Shown piece by piece: positions 34,263 to 42,893 of a DNA stretch of 64,000 nt. A program made the translations under genes and the position numbers. How positions within the stretch are numbered: position 1 is the first letter of the stretch; each line of letters opens with the position of its first letter. The notes beneath the pieces are model-generated. The model saw only the letters and a list, made by a program, of their open reading frames with translations. It was not told the DNA's origin and searched no databases. This DNA is from Microbacterium suwonense (GTDB lineage: Bacteria > Actinomycetota > Actinomycetes > Actinomycetales > Microbacteriaceae): positions 2,604,001-2,668,000 of the forward strand of contig NZ_AP027728.1 of the NCBI RefSeq assembly GCF_030296555.1, read 5' to 3'.

Positions 34263-34883
34263 TCAGCCGGCGTCGACGTTGAGGGCGAAGTCGAAGTGGC
34301 CGAGGGCGTTCTGCGCCAGGCCGATCAGAAGCGTGCCGGTGGCCTCGAGGTTGCGTGCCATCGCCAGCCCGCCGACGTCGAGGGGACGCAGGCCGAGGCT
34401 GGTGATGAACTCCGAGACGCGCTCCTTGGCGGCCGGATCGTCGGATGCCACGAACGTGTCACGGCTTCCGCCGCGGGCCAGCACCTGGCCGACCAGGGTG
34501 TTGAACGCCTTCACGACGGTCGTCCCTGCGGGCAGCAGCTTGGTGATCTCCTGCGCGCCGGAGCTTCCGGCAGGGGTGACCAGGGCCCCGGGCTCGGGAG
34601 AGTACGGGTTGGTGATGTCGATGATCACCTTTCCGGCGAGCGCGTCGCCGTACGCGCCCACCACGGATGCGGCGACGGAGTAGGGCACCGCCAGGACGAC
34701 GAGGCCGCCGGCCGGAACGGTGCCGTGCACGCCCACAGTCGCGTCGATCGCCAACCGGTCCGCGAATGCCTGGGCGCTCGCGGTGTCACGGCTGAGGACT
34801 TGGATGGCGTGTCCGGACGCGGACGCGCGTCCGGCGATCGCGGCGGCCATGCCGCCGGTGCCGATGATGGTGATGGTGCTCAT
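34263..34883 (-). CDS. NADPH-dependent F420-reductase-family protein
   Basis: This 206-residue protein has the NADP_F420 fold: STITIIGTGGMAAAIAGRASASGHAIQVLSRD (NADP site), GLVVLAVPYSVAASVVGAYGDALAGKVIIDITNPYSPE, KAFNTLVGQVLARGG and LDVGGLAMARNLEATG. Relatives reduce F420 or serve as plain NADP-dependent reductases. There are no F420 genes nearby. The ATG at 34883 follows an AAGGAGAC site on the minus strand. It is the second gene in the operon SDR, reductase, azoreductase. Confidence 0.85.
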   Translation of the reverse strand: MSTITIIGTGGMAAAIAGRASASGHAIQVLSRDTASAQAFADRLAIDATVGVHGTVPAGGLVVLAVPYSVAASVVGAYGDALAGKVIIDITNPYSPEPGALVTPAGSSGAQEITKLLPAGTTVVKAFNTLVGQVLARGGSRDTFVASDDPAAKERVSEFITSLGLRPLDVGGLAMARNLEATGTLLIGLAQNALGHFDFALNVDAG

Positions 34884-34915
34884 GTCAGTCTCCTTCTGGG
34901 TGGTGTTCGGATGGC

Positions 34916-35851
34916 TCAACGGACCGGGAAGTAGTGGCCGTTGTCGAGGCCGTCGAGAAGGCTGGGTTCGAGCGGCTCCCAGCCCAGGTCCCGACGGGTG
35001 ATGAGGTTGGATGCCGGGTAGCTGTGCGTGACGATGTTGGAGAGGAACCCGAAGTATCCGGGCACCATCAGCTCGTCGAGCGGAACGCTCACGGCGGGCA
35101 CGCCTACCCGCGCGCCGATCGCCTCGGCGAGCGTGCGGAGAGGAACTTCTCCATCGGCGACGGCGTGCCAGTAGCGGCCGGGTGCGCCCTTCTCCAGCGC
35201 AAGTCGGTAGATGCGGGCGACATCGCGGATATGGATGGCGTTCCACAGATTCGAGCCGTCGCCCGGATAGCCGGCGAATCCCTTCTCCTTCGCCAACGCG
35301 ATGAGGGTCGGCAGGAATCCTGCCTGATCGACCGTGCTGTGCGCGATGTTGGCTATCCGAACGACCGAGGAGCGCACGCCCTGCTCGGCGAAGCCGATGA
35401 CGGCGGATTCCACGCTGTTGCGCATCCGAAGAGTACCGCTGTGCTCCGCGTCTGCGGGCAGCGCCTGATCGGTCTCGATCGCAGGGCGTCCCAGGTGTCC
35501 GGGGGAACCGATGCTGCCGGCCGCGACCAGGGGCTTGCCGGTTCCGGCGAGGGCATCACGGTACGCGTTCATGACCTCGATCTCTGCGGCGGCGACGGCA
35601 TCCATCCCGCCGACCGGCAGCAGATCCTGACGATGGGCGACGTGGATGACACCATCGGACTCGGAAGCGGCCTGCTTGAGGTCGTCGAGGTCGCGGAGGT
35701 CGCCGCGGCGGGCCGTGGCGCCGAGCGCGGTGACTGCCGCTGCGGCCTCGTCCGAGCGGACGAGGCCCGTGACCTGGTGGCCCGCGGAGATGAGTTCGGG
35801 GATGATATGCGAGCCGGAATGACCGGTTCCGCCGGTGATGAGTACGTGCAT
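34916..35851 (-). CDS. extended SDR-family NAD(P)-binding epimerase/reductase
   Basis: This 311-residue extended short-chain dehydrogenase begins MHVLITGGTGHSGSHIIPELISAG with the GxxGxxG nucleotide site. DLRDLDDLKQAASESDGVIHVAH and WNAIHIRDVARIYRLALEKG are characteristic. The usual YxxxK is not plain (RMRNSVESAVIGF stands there), so catalysis may be altered. It is the first gene of the minus-strand operon and lies 51 bases from the divergent TetR gene, with a palindromic operator between them. Confidence 0.82.
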   Translation of the reverse strand: MHVLITGGTGHSGSHIIPELISAGHQVTGLVRSDEAAAAVTALGATARRGDLRDLDDLKQAASESDGVIHVAHRQDLLPVGGMDAVAAAEIEVMNAYRDALAGTGKPLVAAGSIGSPGHLGRPAIETDQALPADAEHSGTLRMRNSVESAVIGFAEQGVRSSVVRIANIAHSTVDQAGFLPTLIALAKEKGFAGYPGDGSNLWNAIHIRDVARIYRLALEKGAPGRYWHAVADGEVPLRTLAEAIGARVGVPAVSVPLDELMVPGYFGFLSNIVTHSYPASNLITRRDLGWEPLEPSLLDGLDNGHYFPVR

Positions 35852-35858
35852 ACCGGGG

Positions 35859-35880
35859 TAAACGGACTATCCCCCGTTTA
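35859..35880. promoter_or_regulatory. TetR-type operator between the redox operon and tetR
   Basis: TAAACGG (35859-35865) and CCGTTTA (35874-35880) are a perfect 7-bp inverted repeat with an eight-base spacer. It lies between the divergent SDR and TetR starts, next to the TAATCT box (35891-35896) of the TetR gene. Confidence 0.65.
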
Positions 35881-35902
35881 TTATTCCGCCTAATCTGAAA
35901 CC

Positions 35903-36524
35903 GTGAGCATTCCTCTTCTGCAGCCAGGCGGTCCGCGCCCCAAGCGTGCGGATGCGGTGCGCAATCACGAGCGCCTGATCGCCGCCGCTCAGCAGGTGCT
36001 CGCCGAGCGCGGCCCGTCGGGGATCACGATGGACGGTCTCGCTGAGCGCACCGGACTCGGCAAGGGGACGGTCGTGCGCGCCTTCGGCTCGAGAGCGGGC
36101 ATTTTCCGCGACCTGCTCGGCACTGACGAGTTCGCCTTCCAGCAGCGTGTGATGCAGGGGAGCCTCCGCTGGGTCCGGGGCTGACCCGGTGCAGCGGCTG
36201 ATCGCCTATGGTCGTGGGCGCTACTCCCATCTGGTGAACCATCTGCAGGTCATGCGGGAGACTCTGGAGCCGGGCAGTGAAGTGCCCGCCTCGGGTGTGC
36301 AGTTCACCCAGATCCACATCCGGATGCTGCTGGCGCAGGCGCATATCGGAGTGGAGGACCTCGACAACCTGGCCGTCCAGCTCACGCTGGCACTGGAAGG
36401 GCCGCTGCTGCTCGCGCTGAGCGCTCCGCCGCCGCCCACGGCGCGCAGCGTCGGCTCGTTCGAGGACAGCTGGCAGACGCTCATCGAGCGGGTCTGCACG
36501 CGTCCTGCGGCGACCGCGGACTAG
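35903..36524 (+). CDS. TetR-family regulator, two frameshifts
   Basis: After repair this is a TetR-type repressor of about 207 residues. The DNA-binding half is NHERLIAAAQQVLAERGPSGITMDGLAERTGLGKGTVVRAFGSRAGIFRDLL. The ligand half includes RLIAYGRGRYSHLVNHLQVMRE and a C-terminal helix bundle. The frame is lost in the G4 runs 36157-36160 and 36177-36180. Adding one G to each gives MQGEPPLGPGADPVQRLI. The GTG lies six bases after TAATCT, a leaderless start. It is divergent from the three redox genes, which it presumably represses together with itself. Confidence 0.85.
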
Positions 36525-36531
36525 CCGGCAG

Positions 36532-36897
36532 TCAGATCGCGAGGATGCCGGCGACGCCCGTCAGCGCATCCGGAAGGAGTCGGTAGTACGCCCACGTGCC
36601 GCGTTTGGAGCGTGACAGGAATCCGGCTTCGGTAAGCACCTTCAGATGATGCGACACGGTGGGCTGCGAGAGTCCGACCGGCTCGATCAGATCGCACACG
36701 CAGGCCTCCTGCCCCTGAGAAGACGCGACGATCGACAGCAGTCGCAGGCGGGCCGGATCGGCGAGGGCCTTCAGTGTGGCGGCCAGGTGCTCGGCATCCG
36801 CCTGCGTGAGCGGCTTCTTCACCAGCGGTACGCAGCACGTCCCGCCGCGTTGCGCGGTGACGTCGGTGACGTCGGTGACCTCGAGCATCGTGACCAT
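36532..36897 (-). CDS. arsR: ArsR-family metalloid sensor
   Basis: This 121-residue ArsR/SmtB repressor reads as MVTMLEV from the ATG at 36897. The winged helix is LAATLKALADPARLRLLSIVAS, then CDLIEPVGLSQPTVSHHLKVLTEAGFLSRSKRGTWAYYRL. EACVCDL at the start of the DNA-reading helix is the CxC As(III)/Sb(III) site of ArsR proteins. GGTCC near the N-terminus may add a third thiol. It is divergent from a flavoprotein, and two palindromes lie between the genes. Response to arsenite is likely from the motif. Confidence 0.88.
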   Translation of the reverse strand: MVTMLEVTDVTDVTAQRGGTCCVPLVKKPLTQADAEHLAATLKALADPARLRLLSIVASSQGQEACVCDLIEPVGLSQPTVSHHLKVLTEAGFLSRSKRGTWAYYRLLPDALTGVAGILAI

Positions 36898-36898
36898 G

Positions 36899-36957
36899 TA
36901 TCGATGATAGTCGATATTGACAGGCATCTATATCTGCGTCGATACTGAACATCGACG
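36899..36957. promoter_or_regulatory. two ArsR operator palindromes
   Basis: TATCGA-N6-TCGATA spans 36899-36916, next to the arsR start. CGTCGAT-N7-ATCGACG spans 36937-36957, nearer the flavoprotein. Both share TCGAT half-sites in an AT-rich gap, fitting one ArsR dimer on each divergent promoter. Confidence 0.65.
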
Positions 36958-36984
36958 CTTATCGATATATGCCGGGAGGCCAGC

Positions 36985-38298
36985 ATGACCCTGATCGATC
37001 TCACACCCCGTTCGGCCGTGACCGATCGCCTGGCGACGCTGCCCGTGGTGATCATCGGCGCCGGCCCGATCGGTCTGGCCGCCGCGGCGAATCTGGTTGA
37101 GCGGGGCATCGACTTCGTGGTGCTGGAGGCCGGTGACCGCCCGGCCTCCTCGATCCGCCTGTGGGGGCACACGCGCCTGTTCTCGCCGTGGCGGCACCTG
37201 ATCGACCCCGCGTCACGAAGGCTGCTGGACGCCGCCGGGTGGGCTCCGCCGGTAGATGAGGGCCGGGCGCCGAGCGGACATGAGCTCGTCGACGAGTACC
37301 TGATGCCGCTGGCCGAGCTCGACGCGATCCGCTCCCGGATCCGATACGGCGCCCGCGCGAGTGCGGTGACCAGGCAGGGCATGGATCGCACCCGAACGGC
37401 GGGTCGGGAGTCGACGCCGTTCCTGCTGCGCGTCACGACGGCGGACGGGAGGGTGGAGGAGATGACGGGACGAGCGGTGATCGACGCATCCGGCACCTAT
37501 ACGAGCCCGAACCCGTTGAGCTCATCCGGCTTGGTGCCGATGGGCGTCGGCGGCGCCGGCGACCGCATCATCCACGCGCTGCCGGATGTGCGCGGCACCG
37601 ATCGCGCACGGTTCTCGGGCCGTCACACCACCGTCGTCGGCGCCGGCCATTCGGCGGCGAACACGCTGATCGCGCTGGCCGAGCTGTCGCGGACGGAGCC
37701 GGACACACGTGTGACGTGGCTGATCCGCAACGCGTCCGCCGTGCGCGTGTCGTCCTCCGCCGATGACGAGCTGGCCGACCGCGCGCGCCTCGGCTCCCGC
37801 GTCGACCAGCTCGTGGACGACGGCCTGATCGAGAAGATCGACTCGTTCGAGATCTCCGCCGTCGAGCGCCAGGGTGACGGCATCCGACTGATCGGCACGC
37901 GCCGCGGCGAGCCCGCTGTCCACGACGCCGACCTGGTCGTGGGGGCGACGGGATTCCGACCCGATCTGGACATGCTCCGCGAGATCCGGCTGCAGCTGGA
38001 CGACATCGTCGAGGCGCCGGTCCGGCTGGCTCCGCTGATCGACCCGAACCTGCACTCCTGCGGAACCGTCGCCCCGCACGGTTTCGACGAGCTGCGGCAT
38101 CCGGATTCGGGCTTCTTCCTCGTCGGGATGAAATCCTACGGCCGTGCGCCCACGTTCCTGCTTGCCACCGGCTATGAGCAGGTCCGCTCTGTGGCCGCCT
38201 GGCTCGACGGCGACATGCGGGCCGCGACCGAGGTGCGACTCGCGCTCCCCGCGACCGGCGTATGCTCCACCACCAGTGGCGGCGGCGGATGCTGCTGA
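36985..38298 (+). CDS. ArsO-like FAD monooxygenase with Cys-rich tail
   Basis: This 437-residue flavoprotein has two Rossmann motifs: VVIIGAGPIGLAAAANLVERG (FAD, ~21) and HTTVVGAGHSAANTLIALAE (NADPH, ~213). VIDASGTYTSPNPL and LVVGATGFRPDLDML are typical of flavin monooxygenase-like proteins linked to ars genes. The chain ends CSTTSGGGGCC, a flexible tail with three Cys that could hold As(III). GGGAGG precedes the ATG. It is divergent from arsR and shares its operators. No arsB, arsC or acr3 is nearby, so the pair is isolated. The reaction is unknown; thiol-metalloid oxidation is a guess. Confidence 0.72.
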   Translation: MTLIDLTPRSAVTDRLATLPVVIIGAGPIGLAAAANLVERGIDFVVLEAGDRPASSIRLWGHTRLFSPWRHLIDPASRRLLDAAGWAPPVDEGRAPSGHELVDEYLMPLAELDAIRSRIRYGARASAVTRQGMDRTRTAGRESTPFLLRVTTADGRVEEMTGRAVIDASGTYTSPNPLSSSGLVPMGVGGAGDRIIHALPDVRGTDRARFSGRHTTVVGAGHSAANTLIALAELSRTEPDTRVTWLIRNASAVRVSSSADDELADRARLGSRVDQLVDDGLIEKIDSFEISAVERQGDGIRLIGTRRGEPAVHDADLVVGATGFRPDLDMLREIRLQLDDIVEAPVRLAPLIDPNLHSCGTVAPHGFDELRHPDSGFFLVGMKSYGRAPTFLLATGYEQVRSVAAWLDGDMRAATEVRLALPATGVCSTTSGGGGCC

Positions 38299-38363
38299 CT
38301 ACGTAGACCGACGCAGATCTCGCGAAGCGGATTTCGTGGGTGGCCGTCCGTACTCGGTGGCGA

Positions 38364-39314
38364 TCAGAGCGCAGGCAGCTCGGCCCGTCGCGGCGGATCG
38401 GCGCCGGGGCGAGAGACGGTGATCGCTGCCGCTCTCGCGGCGAACGAGAGTATCCGCTCAAGGTCCGGCGCGTCGATCTCACGCAGCAGCGGCCGCGCTT
38501 CGGCACCCGCGAAGCGCAGGTGCAGGAGGCCGTGGATCAGCGCCCCCATGAACGTGTCTCCGGCGCCCACTGTGTCGACCACCGTGACGGGCCGACCCGG
38601 ACTGCGAGTGACGCCACCTCTCGTGACGGCTGCCGCCCCGTCGCCGCCGGTGGTGACCACGACGACCGCCGGACCGGAGCGCCTCCACGCATCCGCGCTG
38701 TCCAATGGTGACCGCTCCGGATAGAGCCAGGTCAGATCCTCGTCGCTGGCCTTGACCACGTCTGCCAGCGCCACCAGCGCCTCCACGCGTCGACGCGCAT
38801 CATCCCGATCGGGGATCAGCGCTGGGCGGACGTTGGGATCGAAGGTGATCAGTGCCGTGCTCTCAGCCGTCCGCAGGAGCTGCTGGACCACATCCGCCCC
38901 CGGGTGCAGGATGCTCGCGATCGAGCCGGCATGCACGACGCCCGGGGTCCCGATGGACAGGTCGGCGGGGAGACGCCAGGTGATATCGAACTCGTAGGTC
39001 GCTGAGCCGTCTGCGGCGAGACGCGCGGTCGACGTCGCGGTGCGTTCGCCCTCGACGGCACTCAGGCGAACGCCCGACTCCGCGAGCCAGGCGCGGATGA
39101 CATCGCCGTGGGCATCGGCGCCGACTGCTGCGACGAGCTCGGCGGCATCGCCCAGGCGACCGACAGTCAGTGCGACGTTGGCGGGACTGCCGCCGGGGAC
39201 CTCGTCGACGCGTCCATCCGCGCGGTGGACGATGTCGATCAGCGCCTCGCCGATGACGACGACGCGGCGATCGGCGCCGGGCGTGGGAGTGATGACGCTC
39301 TCATGCTCAGTCAT
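38364..39314 (-). CDS. PfkB-family sugar kinase, likely fructokinase
   Basis: This 316-residue ribokinase/PfkB-type kinase begins VVVIGEALIDIVHRADGRVDEVPGGSPANVALTVGRLG, the first family signature. The second, DTVGAGDTFMGALIHGLL, carries the catalytic Asp (~255). Its ATG overlaps the stop of the LacI gene (ATGA), so both are translated together. In a locus with three GH32 enzymes the natural job is phosphorylation of released fructose to fructose-6-phosphate. Confidence 0.85.
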   Translation of the reverse strand: MTEHESVITPTPGADRRVVVIGEALIDIVHRADGRVDEVPGGSPANVALTVGRLGDAAELVAAVGADAHGDVIRAWLAESGVRLSAVEGERTATSTARLAADGSATYEFDITWRLPADLSIGTPGVVHAGSIASILHPGADVVQQLLRTAESTALITFDPNVRPALIPDRDDARRRVEALVALADVVKASDEDLTWLYPERSPLDSADAWRRSGPAVVVVTTGGDGAAAVTRGGVTRSPGRPVTVVDTVGAGDTFMGALIHGLLHLRFAGAEARPLLREIDAPDLERILSFAARAAAITVSRPGADPPRRAELPAL

Positions 39315-40342
39315 GGACGTGTGACCCTCTCCGAGATCGTGCGCACCGACCCGCGGGTGACCACAGGCATCGGAAGCAGCTCATGCGAGAGCTCGCGCTC
39401 TCCGAGCAGCATGAGCACTCCCTGGTGCGCCATCTCCTCGTAGGGCAGTCGTGCGGTGGTGAGCCCTGGGCGGACCATCGCAGCGAGATCCTCGTCGTCG
39501 AACGAGACGATCGAGATATCGTCCGGGACGCGCAGACCGAGTTCGGCGAGCGCCTGCATGATACCGAAGGCCATGCCATCGGTGGCTGCGATGACGGCGG
39601 TGAGCTCGGGATGAGCGGGGAGCATCCGCATCGCCTCTCGATATCCCACCTCGGGATTCCAATCATCGACGTCCACACGAACCGGGGTGACGCCTGCGGA
39701 GGACAGGGTCTCGTCGAGTCCCTCGAAACGGCGCGTGATCGTCACGGATCGACGTGGGTTCGCCGCTGCGGGGAGGTCGCCGATGAGGCCGATGCGCCGA
39801 TGGCCGGCATCGAGCAGCACAGATGCCATGGCGTGCCCCGCCTCGTATTCGTCGGGGAGCACGCTGGGCAGGTCATCGGGGGTGCGGCCGTTCACGATCA
39901 CGACAGGGACGCCGTGAGGGGCGGTCGGGACATCGACCATGCGCGCGGCCATCAGCCCTACGACGATGCCGTCGACGCGACGGTCGACCATCTCCCGGAA
40001 CGACTCGGTGAGCTGCATGAGATCATCACCGGTCTCAGCGATGAGCACGGTGTGATCGAGTTCCTTGGCTGCACGCAGCGTGCCTCGCACCATCGCCGAT
40101 GCGAAGCGGGTGATCGTCACCTGATCGGAGATGAACCCGATCGAGCGCGTCTTTCCGAAGCGCAGGCTCTGGGCTGCGGGATCGGGACGATACCCGAGTT
40201 GATCAGCTGCGGTGCGGATGCGTCCTGCTGCCTCCTCGGACAGGCGTGACGGACGGTCGTTCAGGACCAGGCTCACCGCCGTCTTCGAAAGCCCCGACAG
40301 ACGGGCGACGTCAGCCAGGGTCGGTCTGCTTCCTCTCGCCAT
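39311..40342 (-). CDS. LacI-family repressor of the fructan locus
   Basis: This 343-residue LacI regulator has the helix-turn-helix LADVARLSGLSKTAVSLVLND and hinge YRPDPAAQSLRFGKTRSIG. The effector domain has GHRRIGLIGDLP and AATDGMAFGIMQAL, then DDISIVSFDDEDLAAMVRPGLTT. The ATG at 40342 is preceded on the minus strand by GGAGGAGG, so this start is better than an in-frame ATG eight codons upstream. It is divergent from the importer and overlaps the kinase gene. Two operators and the importer promoter lie in the 170-base gap. The inducer is probably fructose, sucrose or an oligofructoside. Confidence 0.88.
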   Translation of the reverse strand: MARGSRPTLADVARLSGLSKTAVSLVLNDRPSRLSEEAAGRIRTAADQLGYRPDPAAQSLRFGKTRSIGFISDQVTITRFASAMVRGTLRAAKELDHTVLIAETGDDLMQLTESFREMVDRRVDGIVVGLMAARMVDVPTAPHGVPVVIVNGRTPDDLPSVLPDEYEAGHAMASVLLDAGHRRIGLIGDLPAAANPRRSVTITRRFEGLDETLSSAGVTPVRVDVDDWNPEVGYREAMRMLPAHPELTAVIAATDGMAFGIMQALAELGLRVPDDISIVSFDDEDLAAMVRPGLTTARLPYEEMAHQGVLMLLGERELSHELLPMPVVTRGSVRTISERVTRP

Positions 40343-40385
40343 CGAGCACCTCCTCCTCTCGACCAACCTAGCGGATGAATCACGA

Positions 40386-40403
40386 TGATAAATCAGTTGA
40401 TCA
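40386..40403. promoter_or_regulatory. LacI operator 1 of the fructan locus
   Basis: TGATAAATCAGTTGATCA has TGAT/ATCA ends in inverted order and shares GATAAATCRGTT with operator 2 54 bases downstream. It lies upstream of the importer -35 box, toward the lacI gene, and may serve both directions. Confidence 0.6.
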
Positions 40404-40409
40404 AAGTTC

Positions 40410-40439
40410 TTGCGCGGAATCCCGGGTGCCTGCTACATT
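40410..40439 (+). promoter_or_regulatory. promoter of the fructan importer operon
   Basis: A possible -35 (TTGCGC, 40410-40415) and -10 (TACATT, 40434-40439) are 18 bases apart. The -10 directly abuts operator 2. The first gene starts at 40513. Confidence 0.55.
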
Positions 40440-40460
40440 GCGATAAATCGGTTCACCGCA
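40439..40460. promoter_or_regulatory. LacI operator 2 of the fructan locus
   Basis: A 22-base palindrome runs from TGCGATAAATC to GGTTCACCGCA with a central CG; 16 of 22 positions are symmetric, as is usual for LacI/GalR sites. It starts at the last base of the -10 box and covers the transcription start, a position for direct repression. Confidence 0.7.
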
Positions 40461-40512
40461 AGTTCATCGCACAATGGGTGCGAGCCGATCCGCTCTCAGA
40501 GAGGAGAAGTAG

Positions 40513-41925
40513 ATGGCACGAGAATTTGGCCCACTGCTGGGCCGCCGCGATCTGATGAAGCTCGGAGGAATCAGCCTCGCGGGACTCTCGCTCGCCGGAC
40601 TCGGCGCAGGGCTGACCGGCTGCGCGCCTTCCGGCGGCGAGTCCGGGGCCGGAACGCTCAGCATGCTGTACTTCGGCGACCAGAAGGCGGCCACGACACT
40701 CCAGAACGCTCTGCAGCCCAAGATCAAGAAGATCGACAAGGATCTCGCGCTCAAGATCACTGCGATCAACGGCACCGACTGGAACGACTTCCTCGCCAAG
40801 GTGCTCACTCTGATCGCCTCTGGTCAGGCACCCGACATCGTGAGTGTCGCGACTGAGGGGCTGCAGCTCATGGCCGGCAAGGAGCTCATCGTCCCGCTGG
40901 ACGAGTACGTCACCAAGGACATGGCCTCCTTGAAGTCGAGCTACTTCGACGACATCCATCCCGCGCTCATCGAGGCGATGATGGTCGACGGGCACCTCTA
41001 CAACATGCCCGACAGCTTCAACGCCGGCAGCATGTTCTACAGCAACGACGTCCTGCAGAAGGCCGGTGCCACAGCGCCCGCGACCGGCTGGACGATCGAT
41101 GACTTCCACTCGACGGCTGAGCAGATCGCGAAGGTGGGTGGAGACATCCTGCCGTTCAACTGGGTCGTTCGGCTGTGGGGCAGCTGGACCTCGTTCCTGT
41201 ACGCCAACGACGGAAACCTCGTCGAGGAAGGCAAGTACAGCGGCGGCGAGTGGCTGTGGGGCAAGGCGTACGACTCGAGCGACGCGAGCGTCGCGGGCCG
41301 CAAGGGCGGCTGGAAGTGGGGTGCGCCCACCGCCAACGCGGCGAGTACCGTCGAGGCGCTCGAGTACGTCATCGACCTGCAGAAGGCCGGTCTGTCACCC
41401 TCGCCCGACGTGGGAGGCGGCGCCACCCTGCAGGGCCTGTTCTCGTCCGGGCGCATCGGCATGACCGTCGGTGGCGGATTCTGGGCGGGCGGTCTGCACA
41501 ATGCCGGCATGACTGACGGCAGCTTCGACGTGCAGGCCTTCCCGACCTGGAAGAGCAACAGATCGCTGTTCGGCACCGGCGGGTACTCCATCTTCAAGTC
41601 ATCGCAGAAGAAGGATGTCGCCTGGGAGGTCATCAAGATGATGATCGAGCCGGAGAGCTTCGACATCATGTTCCCGGGCAACATCACCACGCCAGGACGC
41701 AAGTCCCTGATGACGGCCGAACGCTACAAGAGCACCGGTCCCACCAACTGGTCGGTGTTCTACGACCAGCTCGACGGCTCGGTTCCGATCTCGGCGCCGT
41801 CGTACTACAACGCTCTGGCGACATCCTTGAACCAGCGCACGACGGAGGCGATCTCGTCGGGCAACGCGAAGAAGGCGCTCGACGCGATGCAGAGCGACCT
41901 CGAGAAGGTGGCGAAGGGCAGCTGA
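40513..41925 (+). CDS. fructan/sucrose ABC importer, solute-binding lipoprotein
   Basis: This 470-residue extracellular binding protein of the SBP_bac_1 family has an N-terminus with GRRDLMK, a Tat-type twin Arg, followed by a hydrophobic stretch and the lipobox LTGC (Cys ~37). It is thus likely exported folded and lipid-anchored. FLAKVLTLIASGQAPDIVSVATEG and DGHLYNMPDSFNAGSMFYSNDVLQKAG are typical. AGAGGAGAAG precedes the ATG. Its stop overlaps the ATG of the first permease. It would capture fructosyl-oligosaccharides or sucrose; specificity is inferred from the GH32 genes. Confidence 0.87.
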   Translation: MAREFGPLLGRRDLMKLGGISLAGLSLAGLGAGLTGCAPSGGESGAGTLSMLYFGDQKAATTLQNALQPKIKKIDKDLALKITAINGTDWNDFLAKVLTLIASGQAPDIVSVATEGLQLMAGKELIVPLDEYVTKDMASLKSSYFDDIHPALIEAMMVDGHLYNMPDSFNAGSMFYSNDVLQKAGATAPATGWTIDDFHSTAEQIAKVGGDILPFNWVVRLWGSWTSFLYANDGNLVEEGKYSGGEWLWGKAYDSSDASVAGRKGGWKWGAPTANAASTVEALEYVIDLQKAGLSPSPDVGGGATLQGLFSSGRIGMTVGGGFWAGGLHNAGMTDGSFDVQAFPTWKSNRSLFGTGGYSIFKSSQKKDVAWEVIKMMIEPESFDIMFPGNITTPGRKSLMTAERYKSTGPTNWSVFYDQLDGSVPISAPSYYNALATSLNQRTTEAISSGNAKKALDAMQSDLEKVAKGS

Positions 41926-42893
41926 TGTCCGTCTCCGCCTCCACAGCGCGCGCGCAGCGCGCCCCATCGCGTGAGGCGACTCCTCGCCGGTCCGTCCGCC
42001 GCCCCGGTGCGCGGCTGACGGCCCGGCGGGAGGCCCTGTTCGGCTACGCGATGATCGCCCTCGCGATGACTTTCGTGACGGTGTTCACGTTCATCCCGAT
42101 CGTCGCCTCTCTCGGACTGTCGTTCTTCGACTGGGACGTGATCTCACCACCGAAGTGGGCAGGACTGGCCAACTATGAGCGCTTCTTCAACGACGGGCCG
42201 GTGCTGCAGTCCTTCGGCGTCACCATCGTGATGGCGCTCGCGATCGTGGTGCTGCAGCTGTCGCTGGGGCTGTTCCTCGCCGTACTCGTGAACCAGCGCA
42301 CCTCCAACTTCGGGCGCACGTTCTTCCGCACGGCGTTCTATCTGCCGCTGCTGGCCTCCACCGCGGCGGTGGCGATCTTCATGGGCTATCTGTTCGACTA
42401 CAAGTTCGGCGCGATCAACTACTACCTCGGGCTGCTCGGTGGAGCCGGGGTGCCCTGGCTCACGAGTTCCTTCGGCGCGCAGGTGACCATCGTGCTGATC
42501 GTCGTGTGGCAGCAGGTCGGTTTCACCTTCGTGCTGTTCGTGGCCGCGCTGATGTCCGTTCCCACCGATGTCCTCGAAGCGTCCTCGATCGACGGCGCGG
42601 GCCCACTGCGGACGCTGTTCCGGATCAAGGTCCCGTTGATCAGCCCGACCATCCTGTTCGCAGCCGTGATCGCGTTGATCAACGCCATGCAGCTGTTCGA
42701 CCAGCCGTACATCATGACCAAGGGCGGGCCGGGATCGGCGACCACGACCGCGGTGATCTCGATGTACCGGACTGGATTCCAGAACCTCGAGTTCGGATAC
42801 TCCTCGGCGATCTCGATCGTCCTCCTGCTGCTGATCCTCGCGATCACCGGCGCTCAGTTCCTCGCATCCCGGAAGCTGGTGTTCTACCAATGA
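41925..42893 (+). CDS. fructan importer permease (MalF-type)
   Basis: This is a 322-residue membrane subunit with six predicted helices after a basic cytosolic N-terminus. ARREALFGYAMIALAMTFVTVFTFIPIVASLGLSFFDWD is helix 1 and the family start. The EAA loop is LEASSIDGAGPLRTLFRIKVPLI. It overlaps the binding-protein stop by one base and the next permease by four, showing tight coupling. It needs an ATPase encoded elsewhere. Confidence 0.9.
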   Translation: MSVSASTARAQRAPSREATPRRSVRRPGARLTARREALFGYAMIALAMTFVTVFTFIPIVASLGLSFFDWDVISPPKWAGLANYERFFNDGPVLQSFGVTIVMALAIVVLQLSLGLFLAVLVNQRTSNFGRTFFRTAFYLPLLASTAAVAIFMGYLFDYKFGAINYYLGLLGGAGVPWLTSSFGAQVTIVLIVVWQQVGFTFVLFVAALMSVPTDVLEASSIDGAGPLRTLFRIKVPLISPTILFAAVIALINAMQLFDQPYIMTKGGPGSATTTAVISMYRTGFQNLEFGYSSAISIVLLLLILAITGAQFLASRKLVFYQ

